From positions 2,108,001 through 2,172,000 of the forward strand of contig NZ_CP053435.1 in assembly GCF_013127955.1 (NCBI RefSeq): 64,000 nt of DNA. Direction: 5' to 3'. Both the position numbers and the translations under genes were made by a program. Source of the stretch: Spirosoma taeanense (GTDB lineage Bacteria > Bacteroidota > Bacteroidia > Cytophagales > Spirosomataceae). This document shows, piece by piece, positions 17,269 to 24,723 of this stretch (position 1 is the first letter of the stretch; each line of letters begins with the position of its first letter). The notes beneath the pieces are model-generated. The model was not told the DNA's origin and did no database searches. It was given only the letters and a program-made list of their open reading frames with translations.

Positions 17269-18063
17269 ATGGCAACAAAAGATTCGCCTGACCACCGGGC
17301 GCTGAAACAGGAGCGGTATGCCTTACTCCGCCGGTTAAATCGCTGGCTGGAAACCCCCATGGTTCTGCTGGGCTTTGTCTGGCTGGGTTTACTGATTCAG
17401 GAACTGGCTTATGAATTGACCCACGCCCTTGAAAAGCTGGCTACCGTTATCTGGATTATCTTTATTCTCAGCTTTCTGTTGCAGCTAGTCCTGGCGCCCC
17501 ATAAAGTCAGGTTCCTCGAACAAAATTGGCTTACTGTATTATCACTGATCATACCGGCCCTGCGCGTATTGCGAATTGCCCGCGTGTTCCGTCTCCTTCA
17601 GGTAACGCGCGGCTTCCGGCTGGTTAAGGTACTAAGCTCCATCAATAGAGGGATGCGGGCGCTTGGGTCCACCATGCACCGGCGGGGTTTCGGGTATATT
17701 GTTTTGCTGACGTTGCTCATAACGTTTGCCGGAGCGGCCGGCATGTATGCGTTTGAGCGAGAAGCCCCGGACGGAACCGCCCTGAACAGCTACGGTGAAA
17801 GTTTATGGTGGACGGCCATGCTAATGACCACCATGGGGTCGGAGTACTGGCCCAAAACGCCCGAGGGCCGTGCTTTGTGCTTTTTAATTGCCCTGTATGC
17901 GTTTGCCGTATTTGGCTACGTAACCGCCACACTGGCAACATTCTTTATCGGGCGCGATGCCGAAAGTAAAGACGGCGAAGTGGCCGGAGCGCAGGCTCTG
18001 GAGGAACTGAAAGCAGAAATCCGGCTCCTGCGTGAAGAAGTAGCCAGACTTGCCAAACAGTAA
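17269..18063 (+). CDS. voltage-gated ion channel family protein
   Basis: 264 residues from the ATG at 17269, preferred over a TTG at 17242. It has six-helix channel architecture: S1-S3 at about 30-95, a clear S4 sensor with arginines every third or fourth residue (PALRVLRIARVFRLLQVTRG, 97-116), pore helices at ~145-225 and a C-terminal coiled coil (EELKAEIRLLREEVARL). The pore signature is TTMGSEYWP (187-195) rather than the TVGYG of K+ channels, so selectivity cannot be assumed. Integral inner-membrane protein. It stands after the broken TDT gene on the same strand. Confidence 0.82.
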   Translation: MATKDSPDHRALKQERYALLRRLNRWLETPMVLLGFVWLGLLIQELAYELTHALEKLATVIWIIFILSFLLQLVLAPHKVRFLEQNWLTVLSLIIPALRVLRIARVFRLLQVTRGFRLVKVLSSINRGMRALGSTMHRRGFGYIVLLTLLITFAGAAGMYAFEREAPDGTALNSYGESLWWTAMLMTTMGSEYWPKTPEGRALCFLIALYAFAVFGYVTATLATFFIGRDAESKDGEVAGAQALEELKAEIRLLREEVARLAKQ

Positions 18064-18125
18064 CTGAGCCAGTTATCCTAGATAAGCCGGTTTAGGCGAA
18101 GGTAGCCTGGTAAGTGTCACCGTCG

Positions 18126-18743
18126 CTACAAATGAACGAGGTACTCGGTTAGTTTTTTCCACTGTAATTTCTGAAAGAAAGCCCAGCCAACTTCAGCGAT
18201 TACCGTGTTCGCGATGGCGCGGTTACCGGCTTCCGAATCCTGATTGTTGATCCGCTCATTCTGACCAATTTCCAGGGCTACAATTCGGTTTCCATGCTGC
18301 TCTACCCGGAATGTACTACGGGCTTCTTCTCTAAAGAAATGTTCAGTTTCTCCCTGCACAAGTTCGCCTTTCTCCATCGGGTCGGTGCTGGGCATTACGG
18401 TAAATTCGGCCATTGTTCCGTCAGTCTGGCGGTTAATGACCCGGACCCAGTTCTCGGGCGTAGGGCCGGGCAGGTCGATCCGGATATAATCGCCTATCAG
18501 CGGTTCTTCGGCCGACTTGGGTTGTCCGGTTGAATCGAAAAGCTGAAACTGCGAATTCAAACCGGGCAGATTCGACCAGGCATTTACGTTGAATAATTTC
18601 TCGACCGATTGCTTAAAGGCCTCCGACGCTGCTGCTTCATCGGAAAACGTATGCTCACTGGAGAACGTTTTGTCTTTCGTCTCGTCGCCCTTCAGGACGT
18701 TAAGCTCGTGTTTGACTTTGTCAATAATCTTGTCGAGTTTCAT
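18126..18743 (-). CDS. hypothetical protein
   Basis: 205 residues, not recognised. No signal peptide or membrane helix. The N-terminus is charged and Lys/Asp-rich (MKLDKIIDKVKHELNVLKG). The middle looks like a beta-rich domain (GDYIRIDLPGPTPENWVRV) and the C-terminus is helical with aromatics (IAEVGWAFFQKLQWKKLTEY). Probably a cytoplasmic globular protein. It is convergent with the ion channel gene (62 bp between stops). It is followed on the same strand, across 97 bp, by the GH15 gene's 3' end, so it is not in that operon in an obvious way. Confidence 0.65.
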   Translation of the reverse strand: MKLDKIIDKVKHELNVLKGDETKDKTFSSEHTFSDEAAASEAFKQSVEKLFNVNAWSNLPGLNSQFQLFDSTGQPKSAEEPLIGDYIRIDLPGPTPENWVRVINRQTDGTMAEFTVMPSTDPMEKGELVQGETEHFFREEARSTFRVEQHGNRIVALEIGQNERINNQDSEAGNRAIANTVIAEVGWAFFQKLQWKKLTEYLVHL

Positions 18744-18840
18744 AGGTTACTATTCGTTGAAGGGTTGATATGAGCCATATAGCCCGCAAAACCGATGGCT
18801 ATCCGGAGCGGGCGGTCCCTGTGTAATCGGCCATAACTGG

Positions 18841-20667
18841 TTACTCACTCTGTTTGTTGCGTTCGTTATCCAATTGGTCGTTCAGGTTCAAAGCCGCGCT
18901 GATCAGCCCCAGGTGCGTAAACGCCTGCGGAAAGTTTCCCAGATGTTCGCCACAAAGCCCGAGCTGTTCAGCATACAAACCCAGGTGATTGGCATACCCC
19001 AGCATTTTCTCGAAGAATAAGCGGGCTTTGTGCAGCTGACCTGAACGGGAGAGGCATTCGACGTACCAGAACGTACACATGGCAAACGTCCCCTCGCTGC
19101 CCGTAAGCCCCTCCAGACTTTCGTCGGGCCGGTAGCGGTACACCAGCGAATCGGATACTAACACTTCTTCAATCTGCCGCAGCGTGGATAGCCAGCGGGG
19201 ATCTTTAGGGCTAATAAACTTGACCAGTGGCATCAGGAGCGTAGCGGCATCCACGGTCTCGGCCCCTTTATATTGGACAAAAGACTGAAGCTTGTCGCTC
19301 CAGAAATCCTGATGGATAGTATGGAAAATCCTGTCACGCTGCTGAGTCCACCGCTCCGGCAGCGGATAGGAATGGTGGCTGCCTATCTTCAGCGCCCGGT
19401 CAATGGCCACCCAGCACATCAGTCGGGAGTACAGAAACTCCCGCTGGCCTCCCCGAACCTCCCAGATACCCTGGTCGGCCCATTGCCAGTTGTCGCAAAC
19501 CCACTCTACCTGTTTGCACAAATCCTGCCAGAAGTCATAGGAGATGCGTTCGCCAAATTTATCGTACTGGTATACGGCATCGAGCAGTTCGCCGTAGATG
19601 TCCAGCTGCACCTGTTTAGAGGCTGCATTGCCAATTCGAACGGGTGAGGAGCCCTTATAACCTTCCAGATGCTCCAGTTCAACTTCTTCAAGCTCTTTAT
19701 GGCCATCCAGAGTATACATCAGCCGCAGCAGGCCCGCCTGCCCAATATCACCACACTGCTTTTCGACCCAATTCATAAACTGGCCGGCTTCTTTTTCGTA
19801 CCCCAGCCGAAGCAGCGTATAAACTGTAAAGGACGCATCCCGTATCCAGGTATAGCGATAGTCCCAGTTCCGGCTGCCGCCGATTGCTTCGGGCAGGCTG
19901 AACGTCGGAGCCGCAACGGGTGCCCCATATCGGCTGGACGTTAGCAGTTTCAAGACTAAGGCGGAGCGATGAACAACCTCCATCCAGCGACCCCGGTACG
20001 ATGACTGGTCAATCCATGACTTCCAGAAATTGACCGTTTCCTGAAAGCGGGTGGTCACAAACGCGGAGAGGTCATGCTGCGGGCTGTTGGTCTGGGTATC
20101 CAGTTCGAGCGTAAAATCGGCCTGCTGACCACTGTCTAACGTAAATTCGGCATATGCATCGCCTTCCTGGATGGTGAGCGGCACATTGCTGACCAGGCGG
20201 AGCACGGTAGCATCCGGGCCGTCGCTTCGAAACAGAATCGCTTCGTCATGCTGTTCTACGCGGTGGGTGCTTCGGGCGTAGTTGAAACGGGGGTTGCACT
20301 CCATGCGGTACGTTAGCTTTCCGCGTATCGTCGTTACGCGCCGAATCAGAGCATGACCCGGATACAGGTCTTCGACAGGCATAAAATCGGTAATCTCTCC
20401 GACGCCGTCAACCGACAAAAAACGGGTGAGCAGTACGTTCGTGTCTGGCAGATAAAGCTGCTTGTTGTGGGGCAGATTATTAACCCCCTCATGAACCGGA
20501 TAGATGCGGAAAAACCCGCCCTTGTCGGCATCCAGTAAAGCCGAAAAAACTGAAGGGGAGTCGAACATGGGAAAACACAGAAAGTCAATGGAGCCATGAA
20601 GGCCGACCAGCGCTACTGTGTTCAGATCACCAATGATACCGTAGTTTTCGATGGGTTGATATTTCAT
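18841..20667 (-). CDS. glycoside hydrolase family 15 (glucoamylase or trehalase)
   Basis: 608 residues, cytoplasmic (no signal). The N-terminal domain (~1-185) is of the type found in bacterial GH15 enzymes (ENYGIIGDLNTVALVGLHGS). An (alpha/alpha)6 barrel spans ~225-595 with the hallmark SRNWDYRYTWIRDASF, GSSPVRIGNAASKQVQLD and LGNFPQAFTHLGLI. Family members hydrolyse alpha-1,4-glucans or, in some lineages, trehalose. With otsAB in the same block, trehalase activity is a fair alternative to glucoamylase. The sequence alone does not decide. Confidence 0.9.
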   Translation of the reverse strand: MKYQPIENYGIIGDLNTVALVGLHGSIDFLCFPMFDSPSVFSALLDADKGGFFRIYPVHEGVNNLPHNKQLYLPDTNVLLTRFLSVDGVGEITDFMPVEDLYPGHALIRRVTTIRGKLTYRMECNPRFNYARSTHRVEQHDEAILFRSDGPDATVLRLVSNVPLTIQEGDAYAEFTLDSGQQADFTLELDTQTNSPQHDLSAFVTTRFQETVNFWKSWIDQSSYRGRWMEVVHRSALVLKLLTSSRYGAPVAAPTFSLPEAIGGSRNWDYRYTWIRDASFTVYTLLRLGYEKEAGQFMNWVEKQCGDIGQAGLLRLMYTLDGHKELEEVELEHLEGYKGSSPVRIGNAASKQVQLDIYGELLDAVYQYDKFGERISYDFWQDLCKQVEWVCDNWQWADQGIWEVRGGQREFLYSRLMCWVAIDRALKIGSHHSYPLPERWTQQRDRIFHTIHQDFWSDKLQSFVQYKGAETVDAATLLMPLVKFISPKDPRWLSTLRQIEEVLVSDSLVYRYRPDESLEGLTGSEGTFAMCTFWYVECLSRSGQLHKARLFFEKMLGYANHLGLYAEQLGLCGEHLGNFPQAFTHLGLISAALNLNDQLDNERNKQSE

Positions 20668-20859
20668 ACAGGTTAACAGCCATGGTGTCGATCTCCGGAA
20701 TGGTATCTGACAACCGGCGTTCCCTTAAGCTAACCAGACTGTGCTGGAACTGTTCTGCCTGCCGGGCGAATAAAGGAGCATCGGGGAGGCCGGCTGGTAT
20801 GTTGCTGCGCTGCCGGATACATAGTCAACACAAACGGATACTATGCCAACCTCTTCAAA

Positions 20860-20895
20860 CAGAAGAAGCAACCGCACAGGGGGTTGCTTCTTCTG
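20860..20895 (-). terminator. terminator of the carboxylesterase gene
   Basis: 14-bp perfect stem (20860-20873 with 20882-20895), 8-nt loop, 38 bp downstream of the esterase stop on the minus strand. It is followed there by TTTGAAG, a weak T tract. Confidence 0.6.
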
Positions 20896-20933
20896 TCGAA
20901 ATACCAATTCGAGTGTACTGAATACGCGGAGTG

Positions 20934-22592
20934 TTAGGCCAGGGATTTGCGAGCCTGACGATCGGGGTCATTCACCAGCATGGAGGTGTCATCCAGCACC
21001 ATGGTTTCCCCATTCTGGGACGTATACGGTTTCCAGGTAGGTAAACCGCCCCCGTTCGGATTGCCGGTTTTGACGAAATTGATAAAGGATCTGGCCATCT
21101 TCTCCGACAGGGCTCTGGGCCGTTTGCCGCCACCCGTATGCGTCAGCATCAGATCGGTATTGTAGAACCAGAAGCAGATGTCATCGCAGTGGAAGGCCCG
21201 CATCCGGCCATCAAACAGGGGCGGCTGCCAGCCAAACCAGGCCACGTAAACGGGTGCCTTTTGCTGCGCAACCTTGGCATCGGCGGCTGCAATGGCATTC
21301 TTCCGGTTCGACATCACCAGCGCCCAGATTTCGATAGGGCGGGCCTTCGGGAAATTCTGGGCGTAGGCATCGACAATTTCGCCTGCTCTGTCGCCAAATC
21401 GGGGTTTGACCTTTTCTTTTACTTCGGCCAGCGTAATGCTTTCCAGCTTCGCGTCGGTCCGGCTGGGGCTTTGCTCATGGAAGGTGGAGCAGATCAGCAG
21501 CGGGATGTCGGCCGAGAAATGCTGGGGATCGCTGAAGAACACGCCCTCGTTCAGCGCAACTCCATCAGCTACCGGCGAGTAGCCCCCGCGCTGGAGATTG
21601 AGCCGTTTCGCTTCATCGGCCATTTTTTCGCCGGCCCGGTTGGCAATGTCGATGTACTGACGCCAGGGAATCTGCTGCAGCTTATCAACTTCACCGGGCT
21701 TCAGGCCAGCCTCTTCCATTACTTTCAGGCCAAGTTTTTCGGCGTACTCTTTGTTTACGCCCGCCAGCGAACTACCGCTCAGGGCCACCGCCTTATGAAA
21801 TAGCCCTTTCGCGGAGGGCATATTCATCAGGGTGGTCACTTTGGCTCCTCCGCCCGACTGACCGATGATGGTTACGTTGTTGGGGTCTCCGCCAAAGCTG
21901 GCAATGTTGTTTTTGACCCATTCGAGGGCGGCAACCATGTCGAGGTTCCCTACGTTGCCGGAGGCCGGATGTCCGCCAGCCGCTTTCAGATGGGTATAGC
22001 CCAGGGCACCAAGCCGGTGATTGAGCGAACAGAAAACGACATTACCCAGTCGGGACAGGTTTTCGCCATGATACCCATCCTGCTCAATCCCGTTGCCATT
22101 CACGAATCCACCGCCGTGGAGCCAGACCACCACCGGCCGTTTCTGAGTGTCCAGTGCCGGTGTCCAGACGTTCAGTTTCAGGCAGTCTTCCGAAACATCG
22201 TCATAGTTCCAGTGGTCGACAAACGAGGCATAGGGATTGGCATAGCGTTTCTCCATGATCTGGGGAGCCGAGTTGCCCCACCACAGTGCGGGACGAACAT
22301 CGGTCCAGGGCGTGGGCTTCTGGGGCGGCATAAACCGATTCTTACCAGAGGTGTCGGCCCCGTATGGTATGCCTAAAAACTGATGAATGCCGCGCAGGAT
22401 AAACCCCCTGACTTTTCCGTATTCGGTGTTGGCGATTGCAATATTGTCGCCGACAAACAGGACTTGTTCGTCGGTGGTCGGTTTTACGGCTTTGGGCGGG
22501 GTTGAAGGCATCCCTACGGATTCATGCGCTATACCCAGACTGGCCGCGCCAACGCCCAGCGACTGTAAAAAATTACGTCTCGATGGTCTCAT
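20934..22592 (-). CDS. type-B carboxylesterase/lipase, Tat-exported
   Basis: 552 residues. The N-terminus has a twin-arginine signal (SRRNFLQSLGVGAASLG), implying export of a folded enzyme. Alpha/beta-hydrolase hallmarks: oxyanion HGGGF (159-163), the SEDCLKLNVW motif typical of type-B carboxylesterases, and nucleophile Ser246 in GQSGGG. The His of the triad is probably in the C-terminal third (MRAFHCDDICFW). It hydrolyses carboxylic esters; the natural substrate is unknown. A dienelactone-hydrolase-family gene lies 103 bp upstream on the same strand, also with an RR motif, so the two may be co-expressed. Confidence 0.9.
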   Translation of the reverse strand: MRPSRRNFLQSLGVGAASLGIAHESVGMPSTPPKAVKPTTDEQVLFVGDNIAIANTEYGKVRGFILRGIHQFLGIPYGADTSGKNRFMPPQKPTPWTDVRPALWWGNSAPQIMEKRYANPYASFVDHWNYDDVSEDCLKLNVWTPALDTQKRPVVVWLHGGGFVNGNGIEQDGYHGENLSRLGNVVFCSLNHRLGALGYTHLKAAGGHPASGNVGNLDMVAALEWVKNNIASFGGDPNNVTIIGQSGGGAKVTTLMNMPSAKGLFHKAVALSGSSLAGVNKEYAEKLGLKVMEEAGLKPGEVDKLQQIPWRQYIDIANRAGEKMADEAKRLNLQRGGYSPVADGVALNEGVFFSDPQHFSADIPLLICSTFHEQSPSRTDAKLESITLAEVKEKVKPRFGDRAGEIVDAYAQNFPKARPIEIWALVMSNRKNAIAAADAKVAQQKAPVYVAWFGWQPPLFDGRMRAFHCDDICFWFYNTDLMLTHTGGGKRPRALSEKMARSFINFVKTGNPNGGGLPTWKPYTSQNGETMVLDDTSMLVNDPDRQARKSLA

Positions 22593-22695
22593 GAGTTGAA
22601 CTTAGTTAACGGTTTAAGAACAGTAAATACCGTGTCAGCGACAAACGGTATGCTTGAAATAGATAGGGTAAAGTTATTCCGGCGACGCCCGATCG

Positions 22696-23583
22696 TTACG
22701 TCAACTTCGCGTTGAAAAAGTCAATGGTACGTTTCCAGGCCAGTTCGGCAGCGGCTTTATCATAACGAGGAGTCGTGTCGTTATGAAAACCGTGGTTGGC
22801 ATTGGGGTACGTATAGGCCGTGTATTCTTTATTATTTGCTTTTAAGGCGGCTTCATAGGCCGGCCAGCCTTCATTCACCCGCGTATCCAGCGCGCCATAG
22901 TGCAGGAGGAGGGGAGCCTTGATCTTAGCCGCGTCTTCGGCCGACGGCTGACCACCGTAAAACGGAACAGCCGCTGCCAGGCCGGGGATGCGGACGGCCA
23001 TCATGTTGGCAATCCAACCACCGAAACAGAATCCAACAACTCCAATTTTACCGTTGCAGTCCTTGTTGCTTTTCAGGTAATCATAAGCCGCAATAAAATC
23101 TTCCAGCATTTCATCCCGGTTCCGTTTGCTTTGCAGTTCACGGCCCTGGTCGTCATTACCCGGATAACCGCCCAGGGGCGTTAAGGCATCCGGCGCAATT
23201 GAAATAAAACCGGCCAAGGCGGCTCTGCGGGCCACATCGGCAATGTGCGGATTCAGGCCCCGGTTTTCATGAACGACGATAATGCCGCCGAGTGGCTTTT
23301 TCGCATCGGCAGGCTTTGACAGCAACGCCTTGATGGTTCCGCCCCCTTTGGGCGACGGATAGTTGACGTAGTCCGATTTTAAGCGCGGGTCATCGGCTTT
23401 GATCTGAATGGCACCCTTGTAATCGGGCATGAGAAAACTCATCAGCGAGGCCACCGTCAGACCGCCTACGGCATAGGTCGATAGCTGCTGCACAAAATCG
23501 CGCCGGTCAATGCGGTTGTGCGCATAGTCATCGTAGAGGTCAAACACTTCCTGCTTGATGTCTTCTTTTTTGATCTCGTTCAT
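22696..23583 (-). CDS. dienelactone hydrolase family protein
   Basis: 295 residues. Alpha/beta-hydrolase fold with the family's cysteine nucleophile Cys186 (GFCFGG), Asp233 (GALDTR) and His264 (NANHGFHN). Residues ~25-55 hold an [15 protein letters not shown] stretch and a hydrophobic segment, like a Tat signal placed behind a 25-residue N-terminal extension. This layout is common in DLH proteins annotated as carboxymethylenebutenolidase. The substrate is unknown. It is upstream of the carboxylesterase gene on the same strand. Confidence 0.9.
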   Translation of the reverse strand: MNEIKKEDIKQEVFDLYDDYAHNRIDRRDFVQQLSTYAVGGLTVASLMSFLMPDYKGAIQIKADDPRLKSDYVNYPSPKGGGTIKALLSKPADAKKPLGGIIVVHENRGLNPHIADVARRAALAGFISIAPDALTPLGGYPGNDDQGRELQSKRNRDEMLEDFIAAYDYLKSNKDCNGKIGVVGFCFGGWIANMMAVRIPGLAAAVPFYGGQPSAEDAAKIKAPLLLHYGALDTRVNEGWPAYEAALKANNKEYTAYTYPNANHGFHNDTTPRYDKAAAELAWKRTIDFFNAKLT

Positions 23584-23985
23584 ATTCGTCTGCGTAGGTA
23601 TATCTCTTAAATCTAAAGAATTTCACATCATTCAGGCGTATTTTTATAAAAGCAGCTAGATAGCTTAAGTTCAAACCTTATTGGCTTTACGCTATTCTTC
23701 TGATTAGTAGAGAGATTCTTTTTGGGGCGCTATACTTATCTGACAAAGACAAAATTGCTCCGAACGATTGAACAGGAAGAAACGAATGGTATCGAATGCC
23801 CGTTTTAGGCTGCCGAATGACGAATCCGGCTTACTCAGTAGAAGTAAAGTACAGACTATAAACCGGACTAATAAAAGGCTACTATTAGCCAGTTCCGGCC
23901 TCGTTATGAATTAGTAAATCGAGCTCTCTTAAAACTACATATCAAAACTTATAAATGATAAGTATGCGAGCCATTTAGGATGATT
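23584..23985. other. 402 bp AT-rich gap
   Basis: No credible ORF and no recognised RNA. The composition drops to AT-rich from about 23620, continuous with the AT-rich gene that follows. With that gene it forms a small pocket ending at the tRNA terminator. I looked for a copy of the tRNA 3' end here as an attachment site and saw none. Confidence 0.4.
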
Positions 23986-24402
23986 CTAACGAATTTTTAC
24001 AACAGACCAACGAGGTTCCGGTATTAACTTGAAATCTTCACCATACTTCAAGAAGTGCAGTTTCATTCTAAGTTGTCCTATACCCGTAACCCTTATTAAT
24101 CCCATTCCATTTACTAATTTATCATAGCACTGACGACTTGACACTTTCAACTTTGACCAAGCAATATCTTGGTCTACTGTACCTTTGACCTCAAAACATT
24201 CAGTACCAGATAGATAACAAACTGTAACGTCTATACCCTTCTTATTGAAAGTAAATGTTGCATTTGGGTCTAAAGACGAAAAGTATTTCTCGACTACCTT
24301 AACTGCAATCTTACCAACATCACTGTTTTTTCCAAGATTAGGATAAAGAGCAAGCAATTGATGCAATTCGAAAGGCTGTATGTCAAACACGTGGGAAGTC
24401 AT
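23986..24402 (-). CDS. hypothetical protein with a PD-(D/E)XK-like motif
   Basis: 138 residues, AT-rich, unlike its neighbours. The stretch NKKGIDVTVCYLSGTECFEVKGT gives Asp58, then Glu71-x-Lys73, the spacing of the PD-(D/E)XK nuclease core. The following KLKVSSRQCYDKL resembles the helix after the core in DUF3883-like domains. The N-terminal ~45 residues are helical. It is too short to be a typical restriction enzyme. It lies alone between the DLH gene and a tRNA. A small stand-alone nuclease or a remnant of a larger gene are both possible; function not proven. Confidence 0.6.
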   Translation of the reverse strand: MTSHVFDIQPFELHQLLALYPNLGKNSDVGKIAVKVVEKYFSSLDPNATFTFNKKGIDVTVCYLSGTECFEVKGTVDQDIAWSKLKVSSRQCYDKLVNGMGLIRVTGIGQLRMKLHFLKYGEDFKLIPEPRWSVVKIR

Positions 24403-24467
24403 AGGAAAGCGTTATGATTAATAATTTAACTTTTTGGAATGACAAAATATGTTGCCCCTTAACAAAA

Positions 24468-24496
24468 AAGCACTTACGTTTTTAGCGTAAGTGCTT
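24468..24496 (-). terminator. terminator of the tRNA gene
   Basis: 11-bp perfect stem (24468-24478 with 24486-24496), 7-nt loop. On the minus strand it is followed by TTTTTTGTTAA. It starts 10 bp past the tRNA 3' end. Confidence 0.85.
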
Positions 24497-24506
24497 GATT
24501 TAACTG

Positions 24507-24590
24507 AGCCAGTGGAGGGATTCGAACCCCCGACGCGCTTGCGCATCCTGATTACAAATCAGGCGGAATCGACCACTATCCGACACTGGC
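24507..24590 (-). tRNA. tRNA-Thr(UGU) with a long variable arm
   Basis: Read on the minus strand. The acceptor is GCCAGTG/CACTGGC (7 bp). The D-arm resembles class II types (CGGATAGTGG...TCCG). The anticodon arm is CCTGA-TTTGTAA-TCAGG with anticodon TGT, which reads ACA. The T-arm is GGGGG-TTCGAAT-CCCTC, and the discriminator base is U. The CCA is not encoded. Between the anticodon and T stems lie 15 nt (24528-24542) able to form a GCG/CGC mini-stem, as in class II tRNAs (Leu, Ser, Tyr), whereas tRNA-Thr is normally class I. Pairs G1-C72 and C2-G71 and anticodon G35-U36 are threonine identity elements. Confidence 0.85.
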
Positions 24591-24667
24591 GATCCCACAA
24601 TCCGTTACCGAATCGTGGTGCAAAAGTAGAGCTTTCCGGCGTTCAGTGCAAGCATACCCAGCAAAAA

Positions 24668-24708
24668 AAGCAGCGGTGCCTGACCGAAAAATCAAGGCAC
24701 CGCTGCTT
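24668..24708 (-). terminator. terminator of the DUF349 gene
   Basis: 14-bp perfect stem (24668-24681 with 24695-24708), 13-nt loop, then TTTTTTT on the minus strand after the left arm. It lies 15 bp past the stop codon at 24724. Confidence 0.85.
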
Positions 24709-24723
24709 AGAAAGGATAACTCG

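Noticed and set aside
23584..24590. tRNA-borne island with att duplication
   Set aside because: No second copy of the tRNA 3' end was seen in the AT-rich pocket (only a 7-bp chance match near 23886).
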